Below are positions 43,516 through 51,783 of a stretch of DNA of 54,072 nt, piece by piece. Origin of the DNA: Paludibacteraceae bacterium (GTDB taxonomy: Bacteria; Bacteroidota; Bacteroidia; Bacteroidales; Paludibacteraceae). The stretch is taken from assembly GCA_017961765.1 (NCBI GenBank), contig JAGCWQ010000169.1:1-54072 (forward strand). The letters are read 5' to 3'. The notes beneath the pieces were generated by a model. It did not search any database, was not told the origin of the DNA, and saw nothing but the letters and a program-made list of their open reading frames with translations. The position numbers and the translations under genes were made by a program. The stretch's first letter is position 1, and every line of letters starts with the position of its first letter.

Positions 43516-45015
43516 TTATCGAGCCAAATAGTTATCCCAATTTGTGTTACGCATATCGGCACTCTTGGCAAACTCCAAGTGCATACCGAAGGCACATTGC
43601 AAGTTGTGCGGAGTATGGAGATTTTTGCCCAACTTCAAGTAGTCCCAAAGCAACTGCTTATAGTCTGGATGAACGCAATTCTCAATGATGGTCTTCGCTC
43701 TTTCTATTGGAGACTTGCCGCGCAAATCGGCGATACCTTGTTCCGTAATCAAAACATTCACAGAGTGCTCGCTATGGTCAACATGGCTCACCATTGGAAC
43801 GATAGGGCTGATCTTGCCGTCCTTCTGCGTAGATGGACACGTATAGATGGAGATGTAGGCATTGCGGGTGAAGTCGCCCGAACCACCGATACCATTCATC
43901 ATCTTCGTACCCAAGACATGAGTAGAGTTGACGTTTCCGAAGATGTCAGCCTCCAAGGCAGTGTTGATGGTAATCAAGCCCAATCGACGGATAACCTCAG
44001 GATTGTTGGATATTTCAATAGGACGCAAAACGAACTTATCCTTGAAGAAGCCAAGATTGCCGTAGATATCGTCCATGACAGGATCGCTCACGGTCAAAGA
44101 ACAACCGCTGGCGTAGGAGATACGCCCCTCCTTCATCAATCCGATAACTGAATCTTGGATTACCTCTGTGTACATCGTGAAATTAGGAATCTCCTTGTTC
44201 TCACCCAAAGAACCCAACACAGCATTGGCCACATTGCCCACACCTGATTGGATTGGCAAGAACTCCTTCGGAATGATACCCAGCCTCAATTGCGAAGCCA
44301 AGAAATCAGCAACATTCTGACCTATCTTCGCAGTAACGGCATCCATCGGAGTAAATCCAGCCACACTGTTGCCCAAATCAGTCTCCACAACAGCGACAAT
44401 CTTAGAAGGATCCACCTTCAAAACATCCGAACCGCCACGGTCGCTCACCTTGTAAATAGGAATTGCGCCACGGTAAGGAGGATTGGCAGGCTCAAAAAGG
44501 TCGTGCATACCCTTGATTTCCAAAGGGTGCTTCCTATTCAATTCAACGATTATCTTTTTCGCCATGCTCGCATAAGTGAGGACGTTACCCACACCCGAAG
44601 TCAAAAGGATTTCGCCCTTCTCGTTCAAGTCGGCAGCCTCAATGATGGCAACGTCAATATCGCCATAGAACCCATAACGGAGTTCTTGTGCCAAATGAGA
44701 CAAGTGCATATCCGAATAGGCCACCTCCTGCGAGTTGATCGCATTTCTCAAATCCTTGTTGCTCTGATAAGGAGTTCTGAACTTCACTGCTTTTGCACGG
44801 GCCAAGGCACCGTCCAATGCATCACCGGCAGAGGCTCCGGAGAAGATGCCTATCTGAAATTCATTGCCTTTCGCATGCTCCTCCTCCGCCATTTTTGCGA
44901 TAGCGGAAGGAACAGCCTTAGGTGTTCCTGATGGGGTAAAACCACTAAAACCTACCTGGTCTCCATTTTTCACAAAACGAGCAGCCTCATCAGCTGTCAT
45001 AAACTTGAATGCCAT
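43516..45015 (-). CDS. Succinate/acetyl-CoA CoA-transferase (acetyl-CoA hydrolase family)
   Basis: A class I CoA-transferase of the acetyl-CoA hydrolase/transferase family that exchanges CoA between succinyl-CoA and acetate (AarC/ScpC-like). The 499-residue length is normal. The catalytic glutamate is probably Glu284 in FTMYTEVIQDSV, preceded by the oxyanion glycine block QSGVGNVANAVLGSL; SHVDHSEHSVNVLITEQGIADLRG is a second family signature. In Bacteroidales this activity links acetate formation to the succinate pathway; its place beside korAB fits handling of succinyl-CoA. ATG 45015. A TATTTTTG -7 box lies upstream on the minus strand. Confidence 0.9.
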   Translation of the reverse strand: MAFKFMTADEAARFVKNGDQVGFSGFTPSGTPKAVPSAIAKMAEEEHAKGNEFQIGIFSGASAGDALDGALARAKAVKFRTPYQSNKDLRNAINSQEVAYSDMHLSHLAQELRYGFYGDIDVAIIEAADLNEKGEILLTSGVGNVLTYASMAKKIIVELNRKHPLEIKGMHDLFEPANPPYRGAIPIYKVSDRGGSDVLKVDPSKIVAVVETDLGNSVAGFTPMDAVTAKIGQNVADFLASQLRLGIIPKEFLPIQSGVGNVANAVLGSLGENKEIPNFTMYTEVIQDSVIGLMKEGRISYASGCSLTVSDPVMDDIYGNLGFFKDKFVLRPIEISNNPEVIRRLGLITINTALEADIFGNVNSTHVLGTKMMNGIGGSGDFTRNAYISIYTCPSTQKDGKISPIVPMVSHVDHSEHSVNVLITEQGIADLRGKSPIERAKTIIENCVHPDYKQLLWDYLKLGKNLHTPHNLQCAFGMHLEFAKSADMRNTNWDNYLAR

Positions 45016-45103
45016 AAATATCTAATTTAATTTTCCTTACCAATCCGATCAAGCCTCCTTCGGCACATGACAAAGGCGAAAAAAGGCTCTCCATAATTTT
45101 CCG

Positions 45104-45111
45104 CAAAAATA
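45104..45111 (-). promoter_or_regulatory. -7 element of the CoA-transferase gene
   Basis: TATTTTTG on the minus strand, 89 bp before the ATG at 45015; no matching -33 TTG. Confidence 0.45.
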
Positions 45112-45205
45112 CAACAATCCGCTCATTTTTATTCCCTTTTTATGCTTTTTTTACAAGCAGAAAGTTCAAATATGCCGTTATTTGTCCAACGTCACTAATA
45201 AATAT

Positions 45206-45239
45206 GCAAAACGCCCTGAACTTTGCAGTCCAAGGCGTT
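45206..45239 (-). terminator. Terminator of the PepSY-like lipoprotein gene
   Basis: On the minus strand AACGCC (45239-45234) pairs with GGCGTT (45215-45210), with further pairs inside, followed by TTGC. It lies 18 bp beyond the stop. Confidence 0.6.
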
Positions 45240-45257
45240 AAACATTATCTCTATATC

Positions 45258-46109
45258 CTAATATCCCAACTCCATCATCTCATCGTCCACCAAAGTACCC
45301 ACACGAGAAAAAGAGAGATTCACCTCGTTCGGCTTTCCCAAGCGAATCTTATAGCCATAACTCTTTTTTGCCAGACGCATCAATTTCTGGTCTGGATAAT
45401 TGGCTTGGATATACTCGACCGCCCGACGGGGAAGAAGTTCAAAAAGAGACTCCGGCAATCCTTTTTTCCTGGAAATCATCTCGGAGAAAGTTCCTTTCCT
45501 ATCAAAAACAACCTGTATTCCCTTGGCAAAATAGATGCGGTAGCTACGGCTCCGCTCCCGCTCCACGAAGAGCAACTCCTCTTCAGAAAAATACTTGTCG
45601 AGGAAAGACTGCGCCAACTTTGGAAGTTTCACCTCCGAAGCGTTCTTCATCGCCAACTCACCATGCCTGTCAAAAGATAGCTCAACGTTATTCGCCTTGC
45701 TCAGCCTTACACGATAACCTTGCATACGTGTGTCAGGGAAAATCTTCTCTATTTTTTTCAGCCGACTATTTGGGTAGTTTGCCGAAATATACTCCAATAA
45801 TTTGGAAGGGAACTCCGCATCCAGACTCTGAGGCAAATCATGCTTGTTGGAATTGATCTCGATCCAAACGCCCTTGTGGTTGAATTCCAACTCCACCCCC
45901 GAAGAGAGCAGCACATAATAATCCTTGTCCAACGACTCGCTCATGCTGTCAATAGTCGCCTCTGGGAAATGAGTCTTGATAAATGATTGTGCAGAAAATG
46001 GAAGTTGTTTTTCCTTGATGTTAACAGAACACGCTCCCAGCAGAAACGCCACAACCAAAAGGGAAAAACACAGACCTCCTTTATTTCCGAATATTCTTAC
46101 GCCTTTCAT
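45258..46109 (-). CDS. PepSY-like (BLIP-like) domain lipoprotein
   Basis: A 283-residue lipoprotein (signal ending FLLGACS). The mature part has four related units, beginning SFIKTHFPEA, LEYISANYPN, SFLDKYFSEE and VEYIQANYPD. Each is followed by beta strands (YYVLLSSGVELEFNHKGVWI, YRVRLSKANNVELSFDRHGE), that is, two tandem PF11396-type PepSY-like domains. Such Bacteroidetes proteins are periplasmic, of unknown role; a peptidase-inhibitory or envelope function has been suggested for the fold. It is divergent from the HprK-like operon, which encodes an S26-like peptidase, but no direct link is shown. Confidence 0.85.
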   Translation of the reverse strand: MKGVRIFGNKGGLCFSLLVVAFLLGACSVNIKEKQLPFSAQSFIKTHFPEATIDSMSESLDKDYYVLLSSGVELEFNHKGVWIEINSNKHDLPQSLDAEFPSKLLEYISANYPNSRLKKIEKIFPDTRMQGYRVRLSKANNVELSFDRHGELAMKNASEVKLPKLAQSFLDKYFSEEELLFVERERSRSYRIYFAKGIQVVFDRKGTFSEMISRKKGLPESLFELLPRRAVEYIQANYPDQKLMRLAKKSYGYKIRLGKPNEVNLSFSRVGTLVDDEMMELGY

Positions 46110-46327
46110 TTCTTTAATCTTATGCCTTTAACTTTCCAAAGATAAACCTTTTTATTGAAGGAAAGTGCATGGATTCCGTTTTTTCAACAAAAAGAAGACC
46201 TCTTTCCATATACACCGCATTACAAAGGTTCATACAAAATGGGCAAACAAGGCATTCTCTTACGGCAACATCATTTCTTCTCAAGAAACCTCCAATGAAA
46301 GAATTAGGTGATGTCCAGAAAAAAAAC

Positions 46328-46335
46328 TATCTTTG
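46328..46335 (+). promoter_or_regulatory. -7 element of the HprK-like/PqqD operon
   Basis: TATCTTTG matches the consensus, with TTAG about 20 nt upstream as a weak -33. The start near 46342 lies inside the longest form of the first ORF, so translation must begin downstream. Confidence 0.55.
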
Positions 46336-46376
46336 CAACGATATATCATTTGTGTTTTATCATAACCATACTTATA

Positions 46377-47255
46377 TTGGAAACACTTCTATACTGTGTG
46401 GCAGGACACACCCTTGAAATTTCTCTTCAAGATCCACAAATCACGGAAGAATGGATCCCATCTTTCTCTCCTTTCAAGATAACAAACGGCGTGAAGGACC
46501 TCTTCTCCTTAACCATACTTGCTGGAGAAGAACCCTCAGAGGAGGAAGGATCGTTCGTGACAGATTTCAACGTTGACGGGATGCTTTTCCAAGTGTACCG
46601 ACGTCCAAACAACGGTTACCGATACAAAATATCCAACCCAAAGGCTCCCGAATCATGGTGCGACCTCCTCTCCAACGAGGACTTCTCCGAAGGGACTGCA
46701 ATCATGCGAGGGGAAAACCAACTAAAGCACTACTCCCTCAACAACTTCCTGATGTTGATGTACGGATTCTCCTCCGCCACGAAGGAGACCCTGTTGTTCC
46801 ACTCCTCCGTCATAGAGAAAGACGGGAAAGGATATCTATTCCTTGGCAAGAGCGGAACAGGAAAGAGCACGCACAGCCGTCTTTGGTTGGAGAACATACC
46901 AAACACCTCCTTGCTCAACGACGACAACCCCGTCATCCGTGTCATCGACGGGAAAGCCTTCGTCTATGGCTCGCCTTGGAGCGGCAAAACGCCTTGCTAC
47001 AAGAACCGGATGGTCGAAATCGGGGGCATCGTCAGGCTGAAACAATACCCAGCCAACATCATTGAGAAACAAACTGGCGTGAAAGCCTACGCCGCCCTAC
47101 TTCCTTCCATCTCCAACATGATTTGGGACAAAAGGGTGAGCCACGGCATCTCCGACACCATATCCTCCTTGGCAACCATCTGCCAAGTATATCAACTGCA
47201 ATGCTTGCCCAATGCGGAAGCAGCGGAACTCAGCTATAACACGCTAACGAAATGA
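46377..47255 (+). CDS. HPr kinase/phosphorylase-like protein
   Basis: A roughly 292-residue protein with an HprK-type P-loop (YLFLGKSGTGKSTHSRLW, about residues 148-165) and the following LLNDDNPVIR and YGSPWSGKTPCY blocks. It belongs to the family of HprK-like kinases found in lasso-peptide and other RiPP clusters, not to true HPr kinase, since the HPr-binding domain is replaced by an N-terminal module (LPSF.PF type; here WIPSFSPFKI). The longer frame from GTG 46308 or ATG 46311 would add an artificial hydrophobic stretch and overlaps a -7 element, so I favour the TTG at 46377; this start is uncertain. Its stop overlaps the next ATG. It probably phosphorylates a peptide or small molecule. 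Confidence 0.8.
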   Translation: METLLYCVAGHTLEISLQDPQITEEWIPSFSPFKITNGVKDLFSLTILAGEEPSEEEGSFVTDFNVDGMLFQVYRRPNNGYRYKISNPKAPESWCDLLSNEDFSEGTAIMRGENQLKHYSLNNFLMLMYGFSSATKETLLFHSSVIEKDGKGYLFLGKSGTGKSTHSRLWLENIPNTSLLNDDNPVIRVIDGKAFVYGSPWSGKTPCYKNRMVEIGGIVRLKQYPANIIEKQTGVKAYAALLPSISNMIWDKRVSHGISDTISSLATICQVYQLQCLPNAEAAELSYNTLTK

Positions 47256-47704
47256 AGAAATTCGTCAACAACGAACTCCTGCTCGACTGCGCCGACGAGA
47301 TGCTGAAAGAGGGCCACTCCGTCACCATCCGCGTGGCGGGCTACAGCATGCGCCCTATCTTGGAACATAGGAGGGACGACGTTACGCTTGTGAAGCCCGA
47401 CCTCGACGCCTTGTCGCTTTACGACGTAGTGCTTTTCAAACTGAACGGGCGCTATATCATGCACCGAATCATCGCCATAGACGGAGACCGGCTGACCCTC
47501 ATGGGGGACGGCAACCTCCAAGGCTGTGAATCGTGCACCAAGGCAGACGTGGTAGGAATAGCCACCAGCTTCAAACGCAACGGAAGAACCATCAACTGTC
47601 AATCAGTCTGGTTCAAACGGTATGGGAAAATATGGAACGCGCTCCGCCCCATCCGAAGATGGTTGCTTTACGCCTATCGCATCCAATTGAAACTAATTCC
47701 ATAA
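47252..47704 (+). CDS. S24/S26-like signal peptidase-type protein
   Basis: A 150-residue protein with the S26 signature VAGYSMRPILE (putative Ser nucleophile at about residue 32), the box LSLYDVVLFK and YIMHRIIAIDGDRLTLMGDGN. In bacterial signal peptidase I the second box has a Lys; here His replaces it (MHR), as in ER-type SipW enzymes that use Ser/His. There is no N-terminal membrane anchor; the hydrophobic/basic C-terminus might contact the membrane. It overlaps the HprK-like gene by 4 bp and precedes PqqD. It may cleave a leader peptide handled by this operon; that role is inferred. Confidence 0.85.
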   Translation: MKKFVNNELLLDCADEMLKEGHSVTIRVAGYSMRPILEHRRDDVTLVKPDLDALSLYDVVLFKLNGRYIMHRIIAIDGDRLTLMGDGNLQGCESCTKADVVGIATSFKRNGRTINCQSVWFKRYGKIWNALRPIRRWLLYAYRIQLKLIP

Positions 47705-47738
47705 AAGAACCCATTTACACATCAAAAACAAGAGCATC

Positions 47739-48005
47739 ATGAAAGAAAAGAAAGGTTTTGGATTAAGAAATATAGCCGGACAAATGGTCGTCGTGGCACA
47801 AAGCGCCGAGAACATCAACTTCGGCAAGGTAATCGCCATGAACAACTCTTCCGCCTATCTTTGGGAAGCCCTGGAGGGTAAAGAGTTCGATGCCCAGACA
47901 ATGGCCGACTTGCTCACCCAAAAATATGCCGTAGAGGCAGAAAAGGCCCTCGCCGACTCACAGAAGCTAATCGAGGCTTGGAAAAACGCAGGTATCATTG
48001 AATAA
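47739..48005 (+). CDS. PqqD-family peptide chaperone
   Basis: An 88-residue PqqD/RiPP recognition element (RRE) protein (LRNIAGQMVVVAQSAENINF, MNNSSAYLWEALEGKEF, MADLLTQKYAVE). Members bind leader peptides of ribosomally made peptides and present them to tailoring enzymes. The alternation of three beta strands and three helices is apparent. It follows the peptidase-like gene by 34 bp and precedes the nucleotidyltransferase by 6 bp. No precursor peptide gene was found next to it. Confidence 0.88.
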   Translation: MKEKKGFGLRNIAGQMVVVAQSAENINFGKVIAMNNSSAYLWEALEGKEFDAQTMADLLTQKYAVEAEKALADSQKLIEAWKNAGIIE

Positions 48006-48011
48006 TTGACG

Positions 48012-49121
48012 ATGAGGATGGATAAGCAGAAGGAACAATTGCTCGATTTGATCAACTCCGCCTTGTGGGGAACGCCTGCTCACGCAGAACTGTTCGGAGA
48101 GGGAACCGACTGGAATGCCCTCTATCAGACAGCCAAGGAACAAGCCTGCTTAGGATTGGCTTTCCAAGGATTCTCAACGCTTCCCAACGACAAGAAACCG
48201 AACAGGATCCTCCTTCTGAAATGGTATGGGTTCGTCGCCGAAATGGAGAACCAATACAACCATCATCTAGAAATTCTGGGGCAAGCCTTACAACTCTTCG
48301 GGAAGGAACGTCCCATCCTCATGAAAGGACTGAGCGTCGCCGCCCTCTACCCCAATCCGAAGATTCGACACTTGGGCGACATCGACCTGCTTCTTTCCGA
48401 GATGGATGGAAAGGAAATGCAAAAACTCCTCCGTTCCAAAGGTTTCAACGTGGATTCCTGTCCTCATACGGACAAACATATAGGCATCGATCTGAAGGGC
48501 GTGGAAATCGAATTGCACTGGGAAATAGGGAAACCTCTCAACCCATTCCACCACAAAACCTACAAGATGCTGGAGAGACAAGCGACGAAAATCACAAGGG
48601 AAGAGACTATCGGCGAAGTCAAAGTCAACCTCCTACCTTTGGAATTCAACGCCATCGCCCTGCTCATCCACATGGTGGAACACTTTATAGGGAAAGGACT
48701 CGGACTCCGCCAAATCTGCGATTGGACGCTTTTCTTGGACAAGTACCATTCCCAAATGGATCACAACCTTCTGAAAGAGATGTTGAACGAATTGGGCATG
48801 ATGAACGATTGGCAACTATTCTCCAACTTCTGCGTCAACAACTTAGGATTGAATAAGGAGGCCGCCATTTTTTATAGCGAGAGCAAAACAAAAAAAGCCC
48901 AGAAACTCTCGGAAGTGGTTTTTGCCTTCGGTAATTTCGGCGAATACAACCCTGTGTGGAAAAGCCGGCCATCCGCCTTCCTCAAACGGAAAATGGAGGC
49001 CTTGAAGGGCAACATCGAACATTTCCTACGCGTATTCTCCATCTCGCCAAGCAATGCGCTCTTCAACATTTTCTACTTCTACCCTATCGACGCATTCAAT
49101 AGATTGAAAAACAGGAAATAG
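48012..49121 (+). CDS. Nucleotidyltransferase family protein (PF14907-like)
   Basis: A 369-residue protein of the uncharacterised nucleotidyltransferase family (NTP_transf_5). The catalytic block is GLSVAALYPNPKIRHLGDID, with the metal-binding pair in DIDLLL (about residues 116-121), then IGIDLKGVEIELHWEIG with a third acidic residue. A helical C-terminal half carries IALLIHMVEHFIGKGLGLRQ and CDWTLFLDKY. Related proteins occur in lasso-peptide and sugar-related clusters. ATG 48012 or 48018 is the likely start; TTG 48006 is less so. It is the last gene of the four-gene operon. The nucleotidyl acceptor is unknown. Confidence 0.85.
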   Translation: MRMDKQKEQLLDLINSALWGTPAHAELFGEGTDWNALYQTAKEQACLGLAFQGFSTLPNDKKPNRILLLKWYGFVAEMENQYNHHLEILGQALQLFGKERPILMKGLSVAALYPNPKIRHLGDIDLLLSEMDGKEMQKLLRSKGFNVDSCPHTDKHIGIDLKGVEIELHWEIGKPLNPFHHKTYKMLERQATKITREETIGEVKVNLLPLEFNAIALLIHMVEHFIGKGLGLRQICDWTLFLDKYHSQMDHNLLKEMLNELGMMNDWQLFSNFCVNNLGLNKEAAIFYSESKTKKAQKLSEVVFAFGNFGEYNPVWKSRPSAFLKRKMEALKGNIEHFLRVFSISPSNALFNIFYFYPIDAFNRLKNRK

Positions 49122-49230
49122 GTTGGGAATATCCCGATTCTTTCAATTCCTCTCTCAATTTTCCAATGGCTTACGTCATCGGCTTAGAGGTTACACCCAA
49201 AAGAGTTGCCACCACGTAGCCATGTGCCTC

Positions 49231-50082
49231 CTACTCTCCCAACCGGATATGCTTCACATCCACCTGCTCTTTCAAGAAGATGGAGGCGCAGCGTCTAAAT
49301 TTCTCCTCCGACTCGGTCGTGAAGAACGAGCAAGTCGAATTTTTAGACAAGGAAGACTCCAACTCCGTATGGCGTCGGAGATAATCGGCCAAACTCTGCG
49401 CTACAATGTCGCCCTGCGAAACCACATTGATCGTATATGGGACATATTTCTCAATCTTAGGAAGCAACAACGGATAGTGCGTACATCCCAAGACAATTGT
49501 ATCGATTTCAGGATCCTTCGACAGAAGGGTATCCGTATATTTCTTTACGAAATAGTCCGCCCCATCGGAAGCATACTCGGAATTCTCCACCAAAGGGACC
49601 CACATGGGACAAGCCTCGCCCGTGACCACCACATCGGGGAAAAGTTTAGCAAACTCTATCGGATAAGACTCGGACTGAATCGTACCTACCGTACCCAACA
49701 AACCGACATGACGGCTACGCGTAATCAAACCCACATGCTCCACCGTAGGACGAATCACGCCCAACACTCTGAACGAAGGGTCCCATTGCGGGATGTCCAC
49801 CTGCTGAATCGTTCTTAACGCCTTAGCCGAAGCCGTGTTGCAAGCCAAAACGACCAATGGGCAGCCCATCTCATACAACTTCCTGACCGACTGGCGAGTA
49901 AACTCATAAACCACATCGAACGAACGAGAGCCGTAGGGCGTACGGGCATTGTCGCCCAAGTAGAAATAGTCATACTGCGGCATCAACTTACGCACCTTAT
50001 CAAAAATGGTCAAACCACCATATCCGGAGTCGAAAACCCCGATGGGACCACACTTCCGTATTTTTTCACTTTCCACCTTCAT
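49231..50082 (-). CDS. murI: Glutamate racemase
   Basis: MurI converts L- to D-glutamate for peptidoglycan. The 283-residue protein contains the GVFDSGYGGLT block and the two catalytic cysteines Cys81 (LACNTAS) and Cys200 (LGCTHYP), with Asp18 and the conserved LGDNARTPYG region. The length is normal. ATG 50082. It is transcribed alone, converging on the nucleotidyltransferase gene. Confidence 0.95.
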   Translation of the reverse strand: MKVESEKIRKCGPIGVFDSGYGGLTIFDKVRKLMPQYDYFYLGDNARTPYGSRSFDVVYEFTRQSVRKLYEMGCPLVVLACNTASAKALRTIQQVDIPQWDPSFRVLGVIRPTVEHVGLITRSRHVGLLGTVGTIQSESYPIEFAKLFPDVVVTGEACPMWVPLVENSEYASDGADYFVKKYTDTLLSKDPEIDTIVLGCTHYPLLLPKIEKYVPYTINVVSQGDIVAQSLADYLRRHTELESSLSKNSTCSFFTTESEEKFRRCASIFLKEQVDVKHIRLGE

Positions 50083-50189
50083 ATCGCCGTTTTTGTTTTA
50101 AACAAAATTACAAATCTAATGCGGAGAAGACAAGATTAAGGGGAAAAGATTCGTACAGAAAATCCAAGAGCTAGCATTTAACCGCAGGA

Positions 50190-51341
50190 TTACTTTTCAA
50201 AAGCCTTATAAAGTTTGTCATCCGTCTTGAAGTAGAATTTCCAACGGAATCCCTTCTGCTTGAGTTGCTCAATAGATTCGGAATCGGTCGCTTTTTCCAT
50301 GAAATGCATTAGTTCGCAAAGATCCCGATAGGTGTTGTTATGCGTCAAATCAAGGAGGATTACAGAAGAATCAGCACTTAGGCGACAAGTTTCATCCACA
50401 GGATTCCCATTTAGATAAATCGTGTCGTTGCTACGATAGAGCCTTGTTTTCGCATTTCGGATTAAATCCCTATAAGTTTTCTTACATTGCAAGAAATCAT
50501 GCTCCTTTGTGCTCGACGATGAATACTCGAAAATAGAGGGCATCCCCAGGATAGAATCAATCTGTTGTCTATGAAAGGAAGAAATGTGATTATAAACGGA
50601 AATCTTTTCATCCTTATCAACACCCTTATTTATAAAACAGAGTCGATAGAAATAGTAACGTAACGTGTCAATCAACTCCACAGGGGAATCATAGGCCACA
50701 TTGATAGGATGATTCTGCGTTCCGGAGCAGAAGTCAAAGATATAATCCTCATTTCCTATAGAATCCGCAACCTGGAGCATCGCTTTTCCCATGGTTTTTA
50801 TAGAAGATTGCCGCACACCGTAATAGTAATAGGAAGAGTCTTTGATGAGTATTTCTGGCAAATAAAAGGACATGGAAGCAACCGAGCCGTTGGGAAGGGA
50901 CAAGGTACTATCCACAACGATCAGACAACTATCCTGATTGATAAACTGCAACGATGGATGGGTCATCAGGTAATTGGAAACAATGATCATAGTAGCTTGG
51001 GTGCGTCCCAAATTTCCCAGGTCTTCCAAATAAGGCCATATTTTAAGATAATCCATCTCTGCCCCTAACGAGTCGGCGAAAAATCGATCTATCTTCTCTT
51101 CCGAGTAGCCCTCGCTCAAGAAGAACTCCCTCATATACCTATTATGAATGTCCAAATAAAACTCTTTGGTAGGGAACTCCCCATTACGCTCCACATATCC
51201 ATACACCCAATTTCCTAGGGAAGCATAGCCTATTTCATCATTTTTTGTCACCTCCCTTTTTTGTGAACAAGCCACCACAAAGAGAAACGGAAGGGCATAT
51301 ATTACCCCTTGATGCAACAAACATCGTAACCAATTATGCAT
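50190..51341 (-). CDS. Lipoprotein of unknown function
   Basis: A 383-residue lipoprotein with the signal ending LFVVACS. The mature part alternates helices and strands (WVYGYVERNGEFPTKEFYLD, CLIVVDSTLSLPNGSVASMS, YYYYGVRQSSIKTMGKAML) with no motif I recognise. The gene lies between murI (107 bp) and the Sel1 genes (69 bp) and has the same direction. ATG 51341 is the first in frame. Confidence 0.7.
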   Translation of the reverse strand: MHNWLRCLLHQGVIYALPFLFVVACSQKREVTKNDEIGYASLGNWVYGYVERNGEFPTKEFYLDIHNRYMREFFLSEGYSEEKIDRFFADSLGAEMDYLKIWPYLEDLGNLGRTQATMIIVSNYLMTHPSLQFINQDSCLIVVDSTLSLPNGSVASMSFYLPEILIKDSSYYYYGVRQSSIKTMGKAMLQVADSIGNEDYIFDFCSGTQNHPINVAYDSPVELIDTLRYYFYRLCFINKGVDKDEKISVYNHISSFHRQQIDSILGMPSIFEYSSSSTKEHDFLQCKKTYRDLIRNAKTRLYRSNDTIYLNGNPVDETCRLSADSSVILLDLTHNNTYRDLCELMHFMEKATDSESIEQLKQKGFRWKFYFKTDDKLYKAFEK

Positions 51342-51410
51342 ATAGTCCCTCCTCCTAATAAAAATAACACCTACTCACCTATCTTTCTAAAATTGCCTTG
51401 CGCCTTTTCC

Positions 51411-51780
51411 TTAGAATCCCGCATAATCCTCAGGACCTACACCTAAGAAATTCATATCCCTGAAACCGATGGCAATACCATGGTCCGGGTCGCACTCACA
51501 CTCACCAGCAATAGAGATGTCGGGCATATCCTTATGCTTTTTGCTAATTGGCACTTCATTATAGTCCATGCCAAAAGACATACCTAAATTAAACTGAGCC
51601 CCGGCATCACCTTGTTCAGCCGCCTTTGTCATCCATTCAAGGTATTTCTCGACATCACGTTTAAATCCGGATCCACCCTGTAGAGAGAATGGCAAGATCC
51701 TTTTGTGCCTCCACATCCCCCTGCTCGGACAACTTTTGAAGTTCTTCTATTCTTTCTTGTTTTTCCATATTCCATTCCAT
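51411..51780 (-). pseudogene. Sel1-repeat protein, frameshifted
   Basis: From ATG 51780 (or 51768) the frame reads MEKQERIEELQKLSEQGDVE then AQKDLAILSTGW and stops. In the neighbouring frame it continues as LQGGSGFKRDVEKYLEWMT, KAAEQGDAGAQFNLGMSFG and onwards to DYAGF. The two halves join as consecutive Sel1-like helical repeats. A one-base insertion (or two-base loss) near 51690-51700 explains the break. Sel1 repeats mediate protein contacts. The gene lies 3 bp after a Sel1-SUKH gene and shares its transcript. It may be a recent mutation or an assembly error. Confidence 0.75.
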
Positions 51781-51783
51781 CTT

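Noticed and set aside
46169-46417. 82-residue ORF as a precursor peptide for the PqqD operon
   Set aside because: It overlaps the operon promoter and the start of the HprK-like gene, has no leader/core pattern and no ribosome-binding site; not enough to call.
48065-48856. 263-residue Arg/Pro-rich ORF overlapping the nucleotidyltransferase
   Set aside because: A shifted frame of the real gene with no recognisable fold.
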